Positions 10,686 through 21,432 of a DNA stretch of 64,000 bases are shown here, in pieces (the first letter of the stretch is position 1; each line of letters begins with the position of its first letter). Origin of the DNA: Argyresthia goedartella (Eukaryota > Arthropoda > Insecta > Lepidoptera > Argyresthiidae); the NCBI GenBank assembly GCA_949825045.1, contig OX463815.1, positions 31,673,356 to 31,737,355 on the forward strand. The letters run 5' to 3'. Position numbers and translations under genes: made by a program. The notes under the pieces are model-generated. The model saw nothing but the letters and a program-made list of their open reading frames with translations. It did no database searches and was not told where the DNA came from.

Positions 10686-11774
10686 TATCGTATAACTATG
10701 CGAACCTAACCAGAACCTAACAGAAAACAACCAGAATAAAATTTAGAAATGACAATTTATTACAATGAATTAATTTAAAAAAATGAAAGGAAGATGAAGA
10801 AGTATGAGGTGAAAGAGGTTTTATAAAATACAAATGTCTGGATAGAAATAAGGAAGCGGAGAACACGGAGAGTAGGAGACCGATGAAGCAGGATGCAGGT
10901 GTATTTGTTGTTGTAGATGTTGTTGAAATCGTCTTTGTAGGAACGGTAGCGGGCGTATTTGTAGTTACGGCACGCAGGATCCCTTTGTAGGGACGGGTCG
11001 CAGGATCGCGTCGTAGGCACGGCTCGCAGAATCCCGTTGTTTGAAGGATTGTTTGAAGGTTTGAGGGAGTTTGAAGGCTCGCAGGATCCCGTTGTTTGAA
11101 GGATTGTTTGAAGGTTTGAGGGAGTTTGAAGGCTCGCAGGATCCCGGGGTAGTGCGACCCCGGGATAAGGCCTTTAAGTGGTACTTCTAGTTCAGAAGCT
11201 GACGTGAGACTCCAGAATTTCAGAAATGTTCCGCTTTTATACCCTTTTTGGAGAGTTCTAAAAATTATTTAAATTAAACGTAATTTTTGTGAGTAGCCAA
11301 GAGAGAAAAAGTATTTTTGTAAAAGTATTGAAGCAAACATATCAGACCGCTAACGAGTTTGAATGGACATTGCCATGACAACCAGATAAACAACGACGTC
11401 AACAAATGTCAAAGTTTAGTTTCAGGCTCGTAATACGATAAACAACAATAAAACCATGAAGTAAATGAAGTAACAATGAATATAAAAAAGTAGCGCACCA
11501 GCGCGCACGAAGCCCGAGATTGCAGAGTTTCGGAGAAAGCCAAAAACATGGTCACCAAAGGTAAACCCCTTCCCTATCGATTTACAAGAGCTGATAGTGT
11601 GAAAATACAAAGCGAAAATGATTTGTTAATGTGTTCTTATGGTTTAAAACGTTACAGGGTCCTATGAAAATAAAGGTGATACCAAATATACAGCTATGCA
11701 GCTCAGCAAGAATCCAGCTGAAAAGCATGAAAGCATGAAAAGCAAGAATAGCATGTAAGTAGCATAACACTACA
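10686..11774 (-). repeat. Gypsy-like LTR, copy A (central LTR)
   Basis: A 1.09-kb LTR, over 97% identical by eye to 12727-13811. On the minus strand it starts TGTAGTGTTATGC, has a TATA box in GGGTATAAAAGCGG (plus 11231-11244), then a G/C-rich R-U5 part with repeated units around GGATCCTGCGAGCC, a hairpin (ATCCCGGGG/CCCCGGGAT, 11141-11165) and AATAAA-like signals, and ends at 10686. It has a polypurine tract on its upstream side (11775) and a primer-binding site on its downstream side, so it serves as 3' LTR of one unit and 5' LTR of the next. Short frames inside it occur in both copies and are not coding. Confidence 0.88.
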
Positions 11775-12726
11775 TTTTCCCCCCGACCCTGGAAAAAGTT
11801 TTTGACTCAGCAAAAATTTTGATATGTACAAAAATAAACCAGAAAAACACAGCTTTGCAGAAACAGACATCACCAGGCAAAATCAGATATACCATCACTT
11901 ACATTCATCATCTTCATTCAGGTAAGGGTGGAGTTCACATTCAATGACTACCACTCTAAAAGTGTGTTTTCAAAAGGACATTCAGGCTTACTTAAGGAGT
12001 TGTCATCCGCTCCTGCGTGGAAAAAAAAATTAAGTAGAGGTAAAGAGAAACAAATTAATCCTAAGGTAGCTTTAGTCGCTTTGCCTTAAGATTAAAACGG
12101 CCAGAGCGGTAGAGCTCGAAGCCAGAGATCAGCCACATCGCCAACGAGATGTGTCTGAAATGAAGAATATACATATATACAACAGAGCGGTAGAGCTCGA
12201 AGCCAGAGATCAGCCACATCACCAACGAGATGTGTCTGAAATGAAGAATATACATATATACAAATTAACAGTTAGAAGTTAAAAAAATTATGCTACTTAC
12301 ATGCAAAAATTTTATATAAAGATTCGTATCACCTTCAGGACAGAAGTTTGAGAAACAAGAGGAGGTTTCATGACAGTCGGATCAGCAGGAAGGTCAAGTG
12401 ATGGAGAGTCATTTGCAGTTGAAGGTGGAGTCAAGGATTCGAATTGTTTAGAAAATTTTACCTCTTTCTATTGTTATAGTTAAGTGTAGAGTCAAGTGTT
12501 ATAGAAGTGAAGTGAAGTGAAGTGAAGTAATGTAAGTTAAATGTAGGCCTAAATATAATCCAGATGAGTTGAAAAACTAGATGAAGTTTTGTTTTAGAAT
12601 TTGGAAAATGTGAAAAGGATGAATAGATAAAGATTTAAGAGTGAAAGAGAAAGCAAATCAAAGGGAAAGAGACAAGGCGCAGAAAAGGTGAAGAGTGGAG
12701 AAGAACTTTTACGTTGGGTGCCAAAA
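11775..12726 (-). mobile_element. Short internal region of Gypsy-like unit B
   Basis: Only 952 bp lie between the two LTRs. On the minus strand it runs from the primer-binding site (plus CGTTGGGTGCCA, 12712-12723) through the leader (GAAGT repeats near 12505-12528) to a polypurine tract (plus TTTTCCCCCCGACCC, 11775-11789). No gag or pol frame is present, so the unit is a deletion derivative. An 80-bp segment is duplicated in tandem at 12102-12181 and 12182-12261. Confidence 0.82.
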
Positions 12727-13811
12727 TGTCGTATAACTATACGAACCTAACCAGAACCTAACAGAAAACAACCAGAATAAAATTTAGAAATGACAATTTA
12801 TTAGGGCTATTTACAATGAATTAATTTAAAAAAATGAAAGGAAGATGAAGAAGGATGAGGTGAAGCAGGTTTTATAAAATACAAATGTCTGGATCGAAAG
12901 AAGGAAGAACACGGAGAGTAGGAGACCGATGAAGCAGGATGCAGGTGTATTTGTTGTTGTTGAAATCGTCTTTGTAGGAACGGTAGCGGGCGTATTTGTA
13001 GTTACGGCTCGCAGGATCCCTTTGTAGGGACGGCTCGCAGGATCGCGTCGTAGGCACGGCTCGCAGAATCCCGTTGTTTGAAGGATTGTTTGAAGGTTTG
13101 AGGGAGTTTGAAGGCTCGCAGGATCCCGTTGTTTGAAGGATTGTTTGAAGGTTTGAAGGAGTTTGAAGGCTCGCAGGATCCCGGGGTAGTGCGACCCCGG
13201 GATAAGGCCTTTAAGTGGTACTTCTAGTTCAGAAGCTGACGTGAGACTCCAGAATTTCAGAAATGTTCCGCTTTTATACCCTTTTTGGAGAGTTCTAAAA
13301 ATTATTTAAATTAAACGTAATTTTTGTGAGTGGCCAAGAGAGAAAAAGTATTTTTGTAAAAGTATTGAAGCAAACATATCAGACCGCTAACGAGTTTGAA
13401 TGGACATTGCCATGACAACCAGATAAACAACGACGTCAACAAATGTCAAAGTTTAGTTTCAGGCTCGTAATACGATAAACAACAATAAAACCATGAAGTA
13501 AATGAAGTAACAATGAATATAAAAAAGTAGCGCACCAGCGCGCACGAAGCCCGAGATTGCAGAGTTTCGGAGAAAGCCAAAAACAAGGTCACCAAAGGTA
13601 AACCCCTTCCCTATCGATTTACAAGAGCTGATAGTGTGAAAATACAAAGCGAAAATGATTTGTTAATGTGTTCTTATGGTTTAAAACGTTATAGGGTCCT
13701 ATGAAAATAAAGGTGATACCAAATATACAGCTATGCAGCTCAGCAAGAATCCAGCTGAAAAGCATGAAAGCATGAAAAGCAAGAATAGCATGTAAGTAGC
13801 ATAACACTACA
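12727..13811 (-). repeat. Gypsy-like LTR, copy B
   Basis: The outer 5' LTR of the tandem structure, 1085 bp, bounded by TGTCG and CACTACA on the plus strand (TGTAGTG to CGACA on the minus). It differs from copy A by scattered substitutions and a 19-bp difference in the left part (near 12880-12960). TATA box and G/C-rich repeats are conserved. Confidence 0.88.
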
Positions 13812-14229
13812 ACCGTTTAATAAGTTGCTCCGTATTAATAAATCGATAACACCTATCAAACCGTAGTTTTCGATCCTAAAAGTAATATTTAAAAGAAGGC
13901 CGAATAGTGTGCTTTCCAGTGTCATGAATATTCTTTTAAATCTATTACGCGACGAGGTGCAATACACGCGTCCCAGTTGAAGTGAGTCGTGCCATCAAGG
14001 TCAACCACTCTCAGACACCACGACGACGATGACGCCCCGCCTCCTGCCGCCTGCTGATTGTGATACTCACTACACAGCGATACATCGTGTCGCGATCGTC
14101 GCAATAACTTAAGCAGCGGTGTAACTTTCCTTGAGGGATAAAGCATAATATTGTTTTTCTTTTTTTTTTCTCCAAATACCTTTTATACCTGTGGGTAAGT
14201 GCAATCATTTCCTACAGTTCAAATAAATC
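13812..14229. other. No gene seen; likely LINE 5' UTR
   Basis: A 418-bp stretch between LTR B and the LINE ORF1. The minus strand has a 74-codon frame (13922-14146) rich in Ser, Gly and Arg without a recognisable domain; I treat it as chance. A T-rich tract at 14153-14170 precedes the ORF1 start. Confidence 0.35.
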
Positions 14230-15142
14230 ATGGAACGAACCCCGCCCCCCGCTAATATAACCCACTCTGAGTCCGATTTGCTGGCTCTGGTAGAGAATGA
14301 ATCGGCAGAACATGTAACCCAGAGAAGCAAAAGACGCAGAGTATCGGGCGAAAACGGAAAGGATAAACTAGATGATTTTAAGACAGATCTCATGGCCATG
14401 CTGAACAGTTTCGTAGCCTCGCAGAACAACAGACTTGATAAGCTGGAAGCCCACATAAAAGACGTAAAGGTGCAAAATACAGCCATTCAGTCAACCAGTT
14501 TAGAAATAGAGATGTCAATGAACATTATGACAGAGGACATCAAAGCCATCGAAAGCAAAATCAGCAATTTGGAAGAATACCGTAAGAATCTAGCTGGCGA
14601 CATGGCGGTCATTAATTGTAAAATTGATGACATAGAAAGAAGCTCCATCAAAACATCAATTGAGTTCAGGAATGTGCCAAAGAAAGCTAAGGAAACCAAG
14701 GAAGAGTTGTTTGGGTATATTAAAAAACTCAGTCAGGAAATGAGTTTCCCACTAGAGCTGCCAGAAATCCGCGATGTGTTCCGATTACCTAGCAAAAGGG
14801 AAAATAAAAGCTCGTCTATGGTAGTAGAACTTAGTAACACCCTACTAAAAACTCGCCTACTCAATACAATGAAACAATACAACCGTGACAACCCCTTGAA
14901 CAATTTGAACTCGTCTCATCTTGGTCTTTCGGGAACGAAACAAGAACTCTACGCCTCCGAACACCTGACGGCGAAGACTATGCGCACTATTTCTTGCGCG
15001 TGACTTTAAAAAGACGGCAGGCTTCAGATACGTATGGACTACAAATGGACATGTATATCTCCGCAAGCAGGATGGAGACCCGTTCCATATGATACGGAAT
15101 GAAGCCGATATTAATGAACTGAAGTCCCAATGCAACAAGTGA
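14230..15142 (+). pseudogene. LINE ORF1, coiled coil with Baculo_FP-like C-terminus
   Basis: ATG at 14230 opens a 257-codon frame. After a basic patch (KRRRVSGENGKDK) comes a long coiled coil (about residues 50-140: NNRLDKLEAHIKDVKVQ, IKAIESKISNLEEY). A single-stranded nucleic-acid-binding region resembling baculovirus FP proteins follows (IEFRNVPKKAKETKEEL, IRDVFRLPSKRENKSSSMV). The frame stops at 15003, but a shifted frame (about 14985-15142) continues the family's end: FLARDFKKTAGFRYVW, VYLRKQDGDPF, then TGA. One small indel near 14985-14992 explains this. In related insect LINEs this protein coats the RNA and acts as a chaperone. ORF2 lies about 310 bp downstream in the same orientation. 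Confidence 0.82.
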
Positions 15143-15452
15143 CTAGCTGTACTTATAAACTCGATATCGCATAACCTCGTATTTGATTTGGCTCGTCTAA
15201 AACCTGTCATTGGATATTTCTATTATTGTTTGTTTTCTCTTTATTCGTGGACTTATGTGTTAGGATCTAATGTGGTTAGCAGTGTTTTTACGTTTAAATT
15301 AAATAGTACATTTGAATGCTATGTGGTTAATTTTCTATGCTTGATCGAAGTGTATTTCTTTTCATCGTATATGTTGTTCAAACAATCCATCTATGAGACC
15401 CTCACAAAACCCATCAATCAAAATTACAATAAAATTCAACTTTAGTACTTAC

Positions 15453-17815
15453 ATGGCTTCTGACATCGACAACACCTATAACATAACCTGTAGTTTTTCA
15501 AATAATCCCTCTGAAAGCTCAACACTTTTAAACTACTGTCATGGTAAAGAAACGACCCTAACTATCATAACTGTAAACATAAGAAGTATTTAATGCAACC
15601 TAAATAGATTTTTGATGTTTATATCCAGCATTGATGTACCAATCGATATTATCGTACTAACGGAATGCTGGACCTCCGATAACCGTGTACCACCAGAACT
15701 CGGCCAATACCAAATGTTTTATAGTAAGATCACCCATAAACAGAACGACGGGGTCGTTGTTTATGTAAAAGAAGTTATAGATGTGGTACCAAGCGAACCA
15801 AAACTAGTAGAAGGCAATTGTATTCTGCTAAACCTGTCCGATGAGTACACAATATTGTGTTTTTACAGACCACCTGCTTCAGAAACCCCACCAACTACAT
15901 GAATTCGCTTGGTGATATCTTGCAAGACGTAAAAACTAGGAATATTATCCTCACAGGCGATATAAACATAAACACACTACCCGACAATACCGAGGAATCA
16001 GCAAATAACTATATTAGCCTCCTAGACACCCATGGACTTAGTCAGGGAATAGATCGTCCAACAAGACAAAATACCTGTCTCGATCACTTCATGGTAAGAT
16101 CACAACACAAATGCCACACACTAGTACATATATGAAGAGTTTACTGATCATTCCCCTATTCTTCTACACATAGACAAAACAAATATAACTAAAAATACAC
16201 CAGTATACACAAAAGTTACGACGAATACAGACTGTCTCAGAAAAAGTCTTAGTGAAGAATCGTGGAATGAATTCTACAAAAGTGAAGATGCTACCATGGC
16301 TGCTAATATGTTGATAACTCGCTTGCAGGATATAATAAGCAAAAATACTCGCATTACAAAATTGCCTAGCAAGAAAAGGCCTCTCAAACCATGGATAACG
16401 GTGGGATTGGTTAAATCTATGAGAAACAGAGACACTCTTCACAAGAAATGTAAAAAACATAGCGATAATTTATTACTAAGGTTAGAATATATTAATTACA
16501 GAAACACATGCAATAAAATATTAAAAATAACTAAAAAGAAATACTATGAAACGCAATTAATTAAGTCATCAGGTAATATAAAGAACACATGGAAGATTAT
16601 AAAAGAAATTTGCAACTTGAATAAAACAAAAACACCTCCATTTGAACTCCTAAATATTAAGGAAAGCCCCCAGGATTCACTTAACGCTGTAAATGAATAC
16701 TTCACTACAATAGACAAAAACCTCGCTAACCTAACTTTGAATAAATTAGGGACAACTGACCTCGAACTATGTGCATTAGCGAAGCCTAACAACGCGCCAG
16801 CTAAATCCTTTTCTCTATCACCAACAGACCCAATGGAAGTTCGAAATACAATACTAAAGCTTAAAACTGACAGTGCTGCCGGATGGGACAACATTACTTC
16901 TAAAATCATGAAACTAAACTGTGACTTACTTTCAAACCCACTGGCATTTCTCTGTAATTTAAGTTTTGTTACAGGAGCTTTTCCAAATCCCTTCAAGACA
17001 GCGCTAGTTTGCCCCATTTTTAAGGCAGGAGAAAAGGATCTCCCTACAAACTACAGGCCAATCTCGCTCCTATCAGCATTATCTAAAGTCGTTGAAAAAT
17101 TGGTAAATAAGAGACTTGTACAATACCTTGAGGGACAAAAACTTATTGCAGACAATCAGTTCGGATTCAGAGAACATCGCTCAACTGAAGACGCAGTCAT
17201 AAAGTTAACTACCCTCATAACTGGATGTCTGGATAAAAAGCAAAAGTGTGTGGGCGTTTTTCTCGATTTGCAGAAGGCGTTTGATACAGTGTCTGTGCCA
17301 ATACTTCTCACGCGGCTTGAAAACGTATTTAACGCAAACTTATAAGGCACTTTGTCAATGTATCTTGGGCTACTGTATCTGTGCTTGGGGAGGTGCCGCT
17401 AAAACACATATGCTGAAGCTTGAACGAGCACAACGTTCGGTACTTAAGGTCATGATGTCACTACCGTATAAATCCCCAACTACCTTAGTATACAAGCAAG
17501 CCAATGTCAATTCGGTTAGAAAGATGTTCGTTTCCCAATCACTGATACGATACCACAGTAAGGGCATACCCTTTGTCCCTGTCACAAACAAAAGAACTGC
17601 GCGATGCCCATATATAGGCATCTACCGGAGCCTATTCGCCAGTAGGCATTACAGTGCCATCGCTCCCAGGCTTTACACCGTACTATTGAAGTCCGACAGT
17701 ACCCTTAAACAACTAAACTCGTACAGATTTAAAATAGTACTTCAAAAGTGGGTTAACCAATTTGATTACGATGATGCTGAGGAGCTCATAGATCGAATAA
17801 CTAGGTCTACCTAAC
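15453..17815 (+). pseudogene. LINE ORF2, endonuclease and reverse transcriptase, disrupted
   Basis: From ATG 15453 the frame gives an APE-type endonuclease: TLTIITVNIRSI, a TAA near 15591, then IIVLTECW, CFYRPP (frameshift near 15875), NIILTGDININ and CLDHFMV. A second frameshift lies near 16130, followed by TDHSPILLHIDK. The RT part (16137-17345) has AGWDNITSKI, ALVCPIFKAGEKDLPTNYRPISLL and FLDLQKAFDTV. Near 17340 it jumps directly to the C-terminus (ILGYCICAWGGAAKTHM to the TAA at 17815) in another frame. The deleted piece would have contained the (F/Y)ADD catalytic motif. The copy is therefore inactive by at least four lesions. It is a CR1/Jockey-group element by motif content; the exact clade is uncertain. 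Confidence 0.88.
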
Positions 17816-18200
17816 TGATGCTGATGTTTTGTTTTATTATATATTATCATTGTTATCATATCACGTATTTTTGATCTGTTTTATATCATTAAATTAACTT
17901 TCGTTTCAGATGATTTAAGTATTCATCATGCATTTGCATGGAAGATATTACTGCTTGAGTGAGAGTAAATGTACTACTATTTGTTTTAATTTTTATACCT
18001 ACCGTACTGACTAATTGTCCACCACACGTTAATTTAAGTTTTTTTTTATTATTATTTCGTAATTTTCGTAATTTCTTTATTGTACTAAACAAAACAGACA
18101 TACAGATAACTTATGATAGAAAAAACATGTACAAAGGCGAGCTTATCTCTAAAAAGAGATTTCTTCCTGCAAACCATGTTGGATAGGAGACGGAGATGAT
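17816..18200 (+). mobile_element. LINE 3' UTR and adjacent LINE/SINE tail
   Basis: AT-rich sequence after the ORF2 stop. Positions 18121-18190 contain ACAAAGGCGAGCTTATCTC and a following AAAAAGAGATTTCTTCC hairpin, a motif I associate with 3' ends of insect non-LTR elements. The exact end is unclear. Confidence 0.5.
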
Positions 18201-18360
18201 AGGTAAGGGAAAGAATTGCGCGTACAATTAAGACTATATTCTAATATAATACATATTACACATACATAAAACCCTATTGATAAGAAATATAGACTACATA
18301 CACAGTTACATAAATACAGCATATCAATAAATATCTTACAAATATACTAATACTAATGTG

Positions 18361-18560
18361 AGTGAGGAGTGTGAAAGTAACCGCACCAATAACTTTGTAA
18401 ACAATATTTTGCTGTGTAAAATCCAAACTATTCACTCCACACCATCGCTTCCATTGAACGGTGGTACGGAACCCTTCGTGCGCGATTTAGACTCGCACTT
18501 GACCGGTTTTTTATTATTTGTTGCTATAGCGGCAATTGAAATACACCCTCTGTAAAAATT
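18361..18560. repeat. Fragment of the 46.8-47.9 kb foldback element
   Basis: GTGTGAAAGTAACCGCACC and the following AATAACTTTGTAAAC match 47714-47750 (same orientation), part of that element's right inverted repeat. Only about 80 bp are clearly shared. Confidence 0.5.
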
Positions 18561-18574
18561 TCAGCTCTCTACCT

Positions 18575-18690
18575 CTTTCGGTTGATCCGGTATAGCCCGG
18601 TGACAGACGCACAGACCGACGGACGGACATCGGAGGCTTAGAAATAGGGTCCTGTTTGACATCCTTCGGGTAAAAACCATAAAAAAGGAT
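18575..18690 (+). repeat. Dispersed repeat ending in a GGAACCCTAAAAA-like tail
   Basis: A run of GACAGACGCACAGACCGACG-type units is followed by CGGAGGCTTAGAAATAGGG, CCTGTTTGACATCCTT and an A-rich end. A second copy lies at 56083-56185, ending GGAACCCTAAAAAAAG. It is a common type of insect dispersed repeat, probably a SINE or LINE tail. Confidence 0.55.
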
Positions 18691-20459
18691 TTATTCAGTT
18701 TTTCTTGTTATCAAAATCGATGTCATGGTTCCTAAACCACAAAAACTCTCCAGAGTATCCGATTTTGCCCTGCTGACTCTTCGAAAGAGGCCAACCTGTA
18801 TAACATCGTTGTGCACCGGTGGAATCTGAGTAAGGTGAAGTCTGATAAGTTTATTGTTTCAGATTAGAATTCTAGGAGAAAGAAACCTCGGCATTTGTTT
18901 GTTTACTTGATATGCCGTCATTGTTACTGGTTCCCACGATACAGGGAGAACATCTTAGAGAGGCATCAGAAAACGTTAATGATATAAGTAGGCCTTTCTC
19001 TTACAAGGTGGTAGAGGCACAGTTGTGCCACGTTTAGCCAGCAGTTCAATACTCAATTTTGCGTGTCAGGGGGACTAGTCGATCGCTGCAGTCAGTCAGT
19101 TATGAAGGTTTCCACACGATATTTAGGATTTGTTTCATTCTTTGCAGGTTTCGGAAGAGCAGTCGCCTTGGTCATCTTCTTAAGGGTTCTAAGGCTATAC
19201 AACTTCGATACGAGTTTATCCTATCGTAATTCTGGCGTTTTACGTACTGTTCGCTTCACTTGGATATCATTCCATGACGGCGCTAGCTACCTATGTCCGA
19301 GATCTATCAGTTGCAAGTAATTTCGTAGGCATTATTGAGTGTTACTGTTGAGCCCACATTAACCCACTGCTGGGTATCTGGCCTCATCTTTACTATGCCC
19401 ACTTATCACTTACTATACGCTGCATCCACTGCCTGCCAGCTACGGCGCTGATGTTATCCAGCGGGCCGGTACAAACTTATCAAACATAATCCCAGCTTTA
19501 AATTCTATTTCGTTTTCGGTAACGATTTCCGCTTGTCTGGTGCTTTGGAGATCTGTCTCAAGTTAGCGGCCCTGGTTATGAACTTATATGAGTTTAAGTT
19601 GAGTTTTTTATCAATGCCTTACGATTATCAATAACTAAGTAAGTAGGTATATGGTACAATCTCCGAGCGTCTTTTTTAATAGCTCCGTTAATTGCTGGAT
19701 AGTATATTTATTCGGTGATGAATCTGATGATATTCGCGATGATCAAGTCCGACCAACACATGGAGGAGCGGTTGGATTTTTCCTCCATTGTTTTCTTATG
19801 TAGAGATTTTTTAATGGGTAGCTAGTTGGATTTATCTAACATAAATGTTCTTACTTAATGATGATGAGGTGAGACGCCCGCTGAACCATAGGCGGATGGT
19901 CGGGCCTCTATTGTGACTATTTCACCCAAAAAATATGCTTACTTACTCAGGTCTCTTTACCCAGCATCCTGAATCAAAACTCTACGTAAGAAAATACCCC
20001 CAAGTCTTCCCCAATTTTCTCAATATCACAACCATTTACCTATCGAGATTGACCTATGAGGAAACTGCAAAACAGCTTAGACCGACTTCACAGGGCATGG
20101 TCAATTAAAGACACGGACTACGTACGACGTACGATCAGACGAACGAACATTGAACGACCCAGGTACGAGCAGGAGTAGAAAAGGAACAGATATCGCCGAA
20201 TAAGAATTATATAAAGTTTAACGCAAAAACCTAACACCTAATAAGTGTAAAGTTTCCACGCTAGAATATTCACAGGTTCTCAGACTTTTCATCATTGCAA
20301 AATGTAATGTTCTACGAGTACTAATAAATCAGAACTTAAAAATTTAGGTTTTTAACATTTAGGTATTTAATTATATATGAATAATTACATAAATGGCAAT
20401 TCGATCTCATCTTTCGTTTTTAAAATCGGACAAATGCCTTCGTGTGTATCTCACCGTAA
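18691..20459. other. No gene seen; repeat debris
   Basis: Both strands hold only short frames. Positions 18990-19110 (GCACAGTTGTGCCACGTTTA then TCAATACTCAATTTTGCGTG) match 54090-54130 plus 54474-54520, and there the second part is split by a MITE, so this is an empty-site relative of that repeat. An 85-codon frame at 19063-19320 lies over this repeat and is not credible as a gene. The remainder is AT-rich and featureless. Confidence 0.45.
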
Positions 20460-20720
20460 GATTGTAAAAACCGCTAGTTTGTAAACTATCCGCTAGAAAA
20501 ATATTGATGAATTGTAAAGAAGACCTACAGGTTTTAATATTTATGTTTCATAAAACTTACAGGAAGGATAAAGGGGGATTTGCTTCGCTCACCCTATATC
20601 CTTCACCTACCCTGCCTCACCACTCCGCCTGGTATTTCGCTTGCAATTTAAGTTTAAACCAAATTATTTTGTTTAAGTATGTTCTAAAACCTTAAATTGG
20701 TTTAAGGTTTTAGAATTTTA
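20460..20720. repeat. Diverged relative of the hairpin-module MITEs
   Basis: GGGGGATTTGCTTCGCTCAC (20574) and CGCTTGCAATTTAAGTTTAA (20638) resemble the interior of the 55.6-kb MITE in the same orientation. At 20682-20715 an inverted repeat (TCTAAAACCTTAAA, TTGG, TTTAAGGTTTTAGA) forms a hairpin. Element ends are not clear. Confidence 0.45.
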
Positions 20721-20959
20721 TTTCTCAAAAGAACAACAATTAGTCCACTTACAGAGAAACATTAAACTTAACATTAAATAAATGTAAGTACATATTTGTT
20801 AGCACACTAAACTTATGCGAGTAATTTATTCTTTATATTCTCAGCAGTACAATTTATTAGCAGTTTACAATCTCACGAGATTAATTTCGCAAGATTATTG
20901 GTATAAACTAACGGTGTTCACAATTATACGGTATCATACATTACAACCAATCACATATC

Positions 20960-21180
20960 GGAAGTATATTGTAGGCAGACCCCGATTGTCCGACGATATC
21001 ATCAAGTCTCGAGGATCTCACTGAATGTGATTATCACAGGACTGTGTTGGTGGCGCTGTAGTATAGGGGCCTAAGCTCGGCAGTGTGTCAATGTGGGATG
21101 AGCAGGATGATGATCTCACACTATGTCCTTGGACATTAAAAGCTATATTCTTCCATTCTTCCCCCCTATAGAAAAGAGAC
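20960..21180 (+). mobile_element. Possible RTE-like LINE 3' scrap
   Basis: The frame reads VGRPRLSDDIIK, similar to the GRPxxRWxDDI block near the C-terminus of RTE-like LINEs (compare 26170-26350 and 40262-40640). Too short for certainty. It lies immediately downstream of the Acy1 stop codon and may form part of its 3' UTR. Confidence 0.3.
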
Positions 21181-21227
21181 AGGATCGATGTGGTCTGACC
21201 ATGATGATGACGATAATAGGACAATTT

Positions 21228-21432
21228 TCACACATTCGCCACACCCTTCAGAATGTTTTCGTAAATGTCGATTCCTTTTAAGTACTGGTCCACGTGGATC
21301 CTCTCATCATGAGCGTGGAGAAGCAGTGGCGTGTTGGCCAGTGGAGAGTACCCGATTGCCGGGATGCCCTTCGATCTGATGTAGCGGGCGTCTGTCTGTC
21401 CGGGGCAGATGGCGACGATGAGCTTGAGTTTC
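21228..21432 (-). CDS. Acy1: Acy1 exon 9 (last coding exon)
   Basis: The acceptor TTTCCCTAG is followed by 205 bp that encode KLKLIVAICPGQTDARYIRS, GIPAIGYSPLANTPLLLHAH, then the end GIDIYENILKGVANV and TGA. His370 (metal ligand) is here. The pyrimidine tract before the AG is very short, because a MITE target duplication begins only 15 bp into the intron (21450). Confidence 0.95.

Noticed and set aside
11422..11770. 62-codon minus frames, conserved in two copies (also 13459-13807)
   Set aside because: They lie inside the two Gypsy-like LTRs; their conservation is due to LTR identity, not selection for protein.
13922..14146. 74-codon minus frame as host gene fragment
   Set aside because: No domain, lies in the presumed 5' UTR of the LINE, and no splice signals support it.
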